From: Bacillota bacterium | GTDB lineage: Bacteria; Bacillota; Clostridia; Christensenellales; Aristaeellaceae | Assembly: GCA_023421395.1 (NCBI GenBank) | Contig: JAEZTL010000038.1 | Coordinates: 1 to 64,000, forward strand | Direction: 5' to 3' | DNA: 64,000 nucleotides | Shown here: in pieces, positions 60,911-64,000 of the stretch | Numbering within the stretch: the stretch's first letter is position 1 | How the letters are laid out: each line of letters starts with the position of its first letter | Position numbers and translations under genes: made by a program | The notes under the pieces: generated by a model | The model's input: the letters and a program-made list of their open reading frames with translations, nothing else | The model's database searches: none | Told to the model about the DNA's origin: nothing

Positions 60911-61552
60911 TCATTCCACCCTTCGGACCGGCAGCCTCAGTACGGTGCGCAGCTTTTCCGGGGCGGCGCGCCGTGGATTCCCCAGATAAATTTCATGGTG
61001 CCTGCGGGTGTCCGAAAGATCCGGGAGCAGGCCGCCTTCCGCCAGAAACCCATGCATCCGCCGGATCGTCTCGGGTTCAGCGGAATAGGGACCCACATGC
61101 ATCGCCTGTACGCAGAGCCCTTCATGAAAGCGCACGAACCGCGCGCCGGAGGTATCCAGCTTCTTTTTGCGGAGGACTTCGCCCGCCGCCCACCCGAGCA
61201 CGTCCGGCGTGACGAACTCCGGCTGACGGATCATCGAAATCCATCGGTATTGGCGCTTGTCCGCGGTCATGACGTCCACCGCGCCATCGCCAAACCACCA
61301 AAGGCCCTCCAGCGGCGGCACCGCGTACTCAAAGTAGCCCTCCGCCGCGCTCCCGCCCTTTGGAACCATTTTGATGGTGTAACTGAGCGCGTACAAGAGC
61401 TCCACCGCCTTCGCGTACGCCCCTTCCGACTCGTTGGGATCGCCGGAGCCCTCCACCTGCAGAAAGTTCATCTCCGGCACATCGATCAGGGCCGGCTGCG
61501 CCCCCGGCGAATAGAGCATCGGATACGCTTTGACAAACGAAAACTTCTCCAC
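60911..61552 (-). CDS. GyrI-like small-molecule-binding domain protein
   Basis: A 213-residue protein with a GyrI/SOUL-like binding fold: VPEMNFLQVEGSGDPNE near the start, PPLEGLWWFGDG mid-protein, and CVQAMHVGPYSAEPETI with HHEIYLGNPRR near the end, which are typical of the stand-alone GyrI-like family next to WYL or MerR regulators. The start is a GTG at 61552 with GGGAGGTGG upstream; the longer frame is unsupported. It lies downstream of the WYL regulator on the same strand. Ligand unknown. Confidence 0.9.
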   Translation of the reverse strand: MEKFSFVKAYPMLYSPGAQPALIDVPEMNFLQVEGSGDPNESEGAYAKAVELLYALSYTIKMVPKGGSAAEGYFEYAVPPLEGLWWFGDGAVDVMTADKRQYRWISMIRQPEFVTPDVLGWAAGEVLRKKKLDTSGARFVRFHEGLCVQAMHVGPYSAEPETIRRMHGFLAEGGLLPDLSDTRRHHEIYLGNPRRAAPEKLRTVLRLPVRRVE

Positions 61553-61610
61553 AAAACCACCTCCCGCACTGATGGTCACAGTATAACGGACAAAATGCGA
61601 CAGCGTCACG

Positions 61611-62510
61611 TCATATTTGATAGCGCGCCAGCGTTTTTTTGAGCCGCGCAATCACATCATCCCGCGCCTCGCGCGGCGCGAGCACCTCGCAGCCCTCGCC
61701 GAAGGACAGGACGTACTGATACAACCCTTCGCCCGGCGGAATAAGCGCGTGAACGAGGAAAGCCCCGTCCTCCAGGCGCTCATAAGCCTCATACTCGTCG
61801 TACACGCGGTACGCCGCATCCGGCGTCAGGCGGAGGGTGACTTCCATCCGCCCGACTTCCGGGAGCGGATGGATCACGGGTTCGTTCGGCGGCAATTCCC
61901 GCTCAAACGTCCATTCCGTTCTCGTAAAGTCCCGAATCCGGCTCAGCTTGAACAGGCGGCCCGCCCGCCTGTCCCGACAGTGCCCGTACAGGTACCAGGC
62001 CTGACCCTTGAAGCAGAGCTTCAGGGGCTCGACCGTGCGCCGTGCCGTCTCTCCCTTGCCGCTGGCGTAGGAGAATTGGACGACCCGCCGGGCGAGGATC
62101 GCGGCTTTGAGGCTGGCGAAAACCTCCGCCACCCGCTTCGGGTCGCTCCAGGCGGAAAAGTCCACCTCGATCCAGTCCGCCTTCGCGGTGCCAAAGAGCG
62201 CACCCAGCTTTTTCAGCGTGCCATCGACCCCATCGGGCGACACATCGCTCAATGCCTTCAGCGAGGCCAGCACATCCGCCTTCTCTCCTTCCGTGAGCAC
62301 CGCCTTGCCCAGCGCGAAGCCGGGCGAAAGCGCGATGCCGCCGCCCCTCCCCTTTGTCATATAAACTGGGATACCCGCGGCGGACAGCGCCTCCACATCC
62401 CGGTAGACGGTGCGCGTCGACACCTCAAACCGCTCGGCCAGCGCTCGGGCGGTCAGCATCCTGTCGCCCAGTAAAAGATAGGCGATCTCCAGCATCCGGT
62501 GAATCTGCAC
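61611..62510 (-). CDS. WYL-domain helix-turn-helix regulator (DeoR-like)
   Basis: A 299-residue regulator. HTH_11 is QIHRMLEIAYLLL then ARALAERFEVSTRTVYRDVEAL (core FEVSTRTVYRD). The WYL domain includes QFSYASGKGETARRTVEPLKLCFKGQAWYLYGHCRDR (core WYLYGHCR) and RLFKLSRI. The start is a GTG at 62510 with GGGGTGAGG upstream, giving the family N-terminus; an ATG six codons earlier lacks a ribosome binding site. WYL proteins sense nucleotides or single-stranded nucleic acid in some systems; here the GyrI-like gene is the probable target. Confidence 0.92.
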   Translation of the reverse strand: MQIHRMLEIAYLLLGDRMLTARALAERFEVSTRTVYRDVEALSAAGIPVYMTKGRGGGIALSPGFALGKAVLTEGEKADVLASLKALSDVSPDGVDGTLKKLGALFGTAKADWIEVDFSAWSDPKRVAEVFASLKAAILARRVVQFSYASGKGETARRTVEPLKLCFKGQAWYLYGHCRDRRAGRLFKLSRIRDFTRTEWTFERELPPNEPVIHPLPEVGRMEVTLRLTPDAAYRVYDEYEAYERLEDGAFLVHALIPPGEGLYQYVLSFGEGCEVLAPREARDDVIARLKKTLARYQI

Positions 62511-62652
62511 GGCCTCACCCCAACCCATTGAACCACAAAAACATGACATCCGCAAGGCATATCTTCGCTTGCTTCAAGGCGCGGATGGAGAAGGAAATGC
62601 CACGAGGCCACGCCGGATCGTTATTTCTTAACATTTTTTCTTGATTACCCCA

Positions 62653-62681
62653 TTGCGTTTCAGGGCCCACCATGTTATAAT
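62653..62681 (+). promoter_or_regulatory. Promoter of the tRNA-Ala gene
   Basis: TTGCGT (62653-62658) and perfect TATAAT (62676-62681) with 17 bases between; the tRNA begins about 40 bases downstream. Confidence 0.68.
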
Positions 62682-62722
62682 GGTCGGGCGTCAAGGGATC
62701 ACAACGCTGACGATCAGAATAT

Positions 62723-62798
62723 GGGGCATTAGCACAGCTGGTAGCGCGCTACGTTCGCATCGTAGAGGTCAGGGGTTCGAATCCCCTATGCTCCACCA
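62723..62798 (+). tRNA. tRNA-Ala (anticodon CGC)
   Basis: A 76-base cloverleaf. Acceptor GGGGCAT pairs with ATGCTCC, including the G3-U70 pair that marks alanine tRNAs. The anticodon stem CTACG/CGTAG encloses the loop TTCGCAT (anticodon CGC), the T arm is AGGGG-TTCGAAT-CCCCT, and the 3' CCA is encoded. Confidence 0.96.
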
Positions 62799-62801
62799 AA
62801 A

Positions 62802-62831
62802 CCGGCCTGAATTCGCAAGGATTCAGGCCGG
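62802..62831 (+). terminator. Hairpin after tRNA-Ala
   Basis: CCGGCCTGAAT and its perfect complement with an eight-base loop, directly after the CCA end, followed by ACTCATATATTT. It may stop the tRNA transcript, but the T-run is poor. Confidence 0.6.
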
Positions 62832-62854
62832 ACTCATATATTTGCAGGTGTGTT

Positions 62855-63298
62855 ATGGGCAAACGAAAGCGGATCCTTCTGCGCATACTCACAGGATTTC
62901 TGGCATGCTATCTGCTGTTCTGGAGCGTGCCGACCCTGCCGTATCTTATCGCAGGGGGGTTGCACCCGGGCAACATCTGGAGCGCTGCGGTCGATGCCGG
63001 GCACTCTGAGCGGTTTTCGCCACTCGAAATATCCCTTGCGATGGGCAGAGTGTTTGCACTCGTATACGGCTTCGAAGATAGTACCCTCAGGCGGGTGTGG
63101 TACGACGAGCAGCGCTGCAACGCTGAGTTTGGTGAAACAGATGCCAACCGCATCCTTCTGATGTTCGACTTTGATACGGGAAATTCGCCAGCGGTAGCGG
63201 GGCTCAATCCCGATTTCCCTTACAGAAACTGGAGCATGTCGCTGCGCCGATTTAACCGATTCTGCCCATGGTTTGTCCAAAGCTTCGGGTTCGCATAG
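62855..63298 (+). CDS. Small unknown protein with an N-terminal membrane helix
   Basis: A 147-residue protein. An N-terminal basic stretch (GKRKRILLR) precedes a hydrophobic helix (~9-33, FLACYLLFWSVPTLPYLIAGG), then a soluble part with VYGFEDSTLRRVWYDE and LLMFDFDTGNSPAVAG. I do not recognise the family. AGGTG lies five bases before the ATG. It lies between tRNA-Ala and a decayed copy of the tRNA 3' half, so it may have arrived with a mobile segment. Confidence 0.65.
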   Translation: MGKRKRILLRILTGFLACYLLFWSVPTLPYLIAGGLHPGNIWSAAVDAGHSERFSPLEISLAMGRVFALVYGFEDSTLRRVWYDEQRCNAEFGETDANRILLMFDFDTGNSPAVAGLNPDFPYRNWSMSLRRFNRFCPWFVQSFGFA

Positions 63299-63329
63299 CC
63301 GATGGGTATTCTCGGCCTCTTTGGTCTCG

Positions 63330-63377
63330 CGCAGCATTCTCATCGTAGAGGCCGGAGGGATACGCGATGCTCCACCA
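63330..63377 (+). pseudogene. Remnant of a tRNA-Ala 3' half
   Basis: CATCGTAGAGG (63341-63351) and ATGCTCCACCA (63367-63377) repeat the anticodon-stem and acceptor-CCA parts of the tRNA at 62723-62798 in the same order, but the T arm between them is four bases short and no longer pairs. The 5' half is missing or unrecognisable. The copies are about 580 bases apart. Confidence 0.75.
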
Positions 63378-63448
63378 CAAGGCAGTTACTCGAATCATAA
63401 GGTTCGGTTTTTTTGTTATTTCGGAGGGCCGGAAGCGGAGGAACGCAC

Positions 63449-64000
63449 ATGGACTTGAGGCTGACCTTCAATGAGGTTCCTGCCGTATACGATCGGTGGC
63501 GCCCAACCTATGTACCCGAACTCTATGCGGACATTTTCAAATACGCCGGTATCGATCACGAAAGCCGGGCGCTTGAAGTGGGCATCGGCACCGGGCAGGC
63601 CACTTTACCGTTCCTCAAGGCAGTCTGCCACGTCACCGCCATAGAACTGGGCGGTGAACTGGCGGCTTTTTCAAGAAGGAAATTTGCGGATTATCACAAT
63701 GTAGACGTTATAAACATAGCATTTGAGGATTATGAATCTCCCGACAATGCATTTGATATTGTCTATTCCGCATCCGCTTTTCATTGGATCCCGGATGAAG
63801 TGGGCTATCCGAAGGTTTACAGGCTTCTGAAAAGCGGCGGGACCTTTGCGCGCTTTGCCAATCATCCCTTCAAGGACGAGGGGAACGAATCCCTGCACCT
63901 CGCGATCCAGGCGTTGTATGAGCAGTATATGCCGCATCTTTCCCTCAAAAAGCCGATGAAGTATGGCGAAAAAAGCGCGAAAGAGCGGTCAGACATCGGC
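63449..64000 (+). CDS. Class I SAM-dependent methyltransferase (partial, runs off the window)
   Basis: The first 184 codons are open to the window end. The start MDLRLTFNEVPAVYDRWRPTY and motif I ALEVGIGTGQATLPFL (core EVGIGTGQA) identify a class I methyltransferase; FDIVYSASAFHWI is motif IV and YRLLKSGGTFARFAN follows, as in small-molecule methyltransferases related to UbiE/Methyltransf_11. The ATG at 63449 has GGAGGAA upstream. Codons here are visibly richer in A and T than in the rest of the window, which may point to recent transfer. Substrate unknown. Confidence 0.88.
   Translation, partial: MDLRLTFNEVPAVYDRWRPTYVPELYADIFKYAGIDHESRALEVGIGTGQATLPFLKAVCHVTAIELGGELAAFSRRKFADYHNVDVINIAFEDYESPDNAFDIVYSASAFHWIPDEVGYPKVYRLLKSGGTFARFANHPFKDEGNESLHLAIQALYEQYMPHLSLKKPMKYGEKSAKERSDIG

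Noticed and set aside
63330..63377. A second functional tRNA gene
   Set aside because: Only the anticodon-stem 3' side and acceptor end are recognisable; the T arm cannot form and the 5' half is missing.
62723..64000. Prophage or integrative element next to tRNA-Ala
   Set aside because: No integrase, recombinase or phage gene is visible in the window; only a tRNA remnant and a composition change support it, so it is kept as a finding, not a feature.

Overview
The window looks like a chromosomal segment of a high-GC, anaerobic, probably gut-associated Bacillota (class Clostridia; Christensenellales or Oscillospirales-like is a guess, not shown). Reasons: the gene order rplS-rbgA-rnhB-yraN-comM and ylxM-ffh-rpsP-khpA-rimM-trmD is typical of Bacillota; the fatty-acid operon uses FabK and a MarR regulator; there are LCP, ThiN and Rnf-type genes, strong sigma-A promoters and GGAGG ribosome binding sites; no outer-membrane genes are seen. 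Coding density is high and many genes overlap by 1-4 bases, so translational coupling is common.

Layout. 1-11.5 kb (minus): information-processing genes, interrupted by a 1303-residue GT-C glycosyltransferase with two catalytic regions. 11.6-16.8 kb (plus): aldose 1-epimerase, then an mglBAC-type sugar importer ending in a small membrane protein. 17.2-22.2 kb (plus): a Rieske flavoprotein coupled to a tocopherol-cyclase-like protein; a radical SAM / DUF4130 DNA-repair pair behind a canonical Gram-positive SOS box; a VOC protein. 22.3-30.5 kb (minus): a flavin-centred membrane redox cluster: EetA-like NusG-II protein, EetB-like Gx transporter, lipoprotein ApbE, RnfG-C-D-E-A (no RnfB), a FAD-synthetase-only RibF homologue, then an LCP protein. 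30.7-40.9 kb (minus): a complete fab/acc operon from a MarR regulator to accA and degV, controlled by one perfect promoter overlapped by a 17-bp palindrome. 41-46.7 kb: thiN, an unknown protein, a HAD hydrolase, thioredoxin, and a Crp-family regulator divergent from a four-domain CoA-disulfide-reductase/rhodanese/TusA/DsrE protein. 46.7-46.95 kb: an array of consecutive perfect hairpins. 47.7-57.8 kb: a LacI-regulated sugar operon (ABC importer, DUF2291 protein, split transketolase, FGGY kinase, L-fucose-isomerase-like isomerase) whose gene content matches the transketolase route of D-apiose catabolism. 58-62.5 kb: a secreted Ig-like protein, a MerR-controlled aldo/keto reductase, a GyrI-like protein and a WYL regulator. 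62.7-64 kb: tRNA-Ala(CGC), a small unknown gene, a decayed second copy of the tRNA 3' half, and a less GC-rich methyltransferase running off the window.

How the parts fit. The redox cluster is the most unusual region: secreted ApbE attaches FMN to RnfG and RnfD (both flavinylation motifs are present), the adjacent FAD-synthetase domain could supply ApbE with FAD, and EetA/EetB-like proteins, known from Gram-positive extracellular electron transfer, head the same operon, while the usual ferredoxin-oxidising subunit RnfB is absent. Two sugar importers with matching enzymes point to life on plant polysaccharide sugars. Function calls rest on recognised motifs and context only; no database search was possible.
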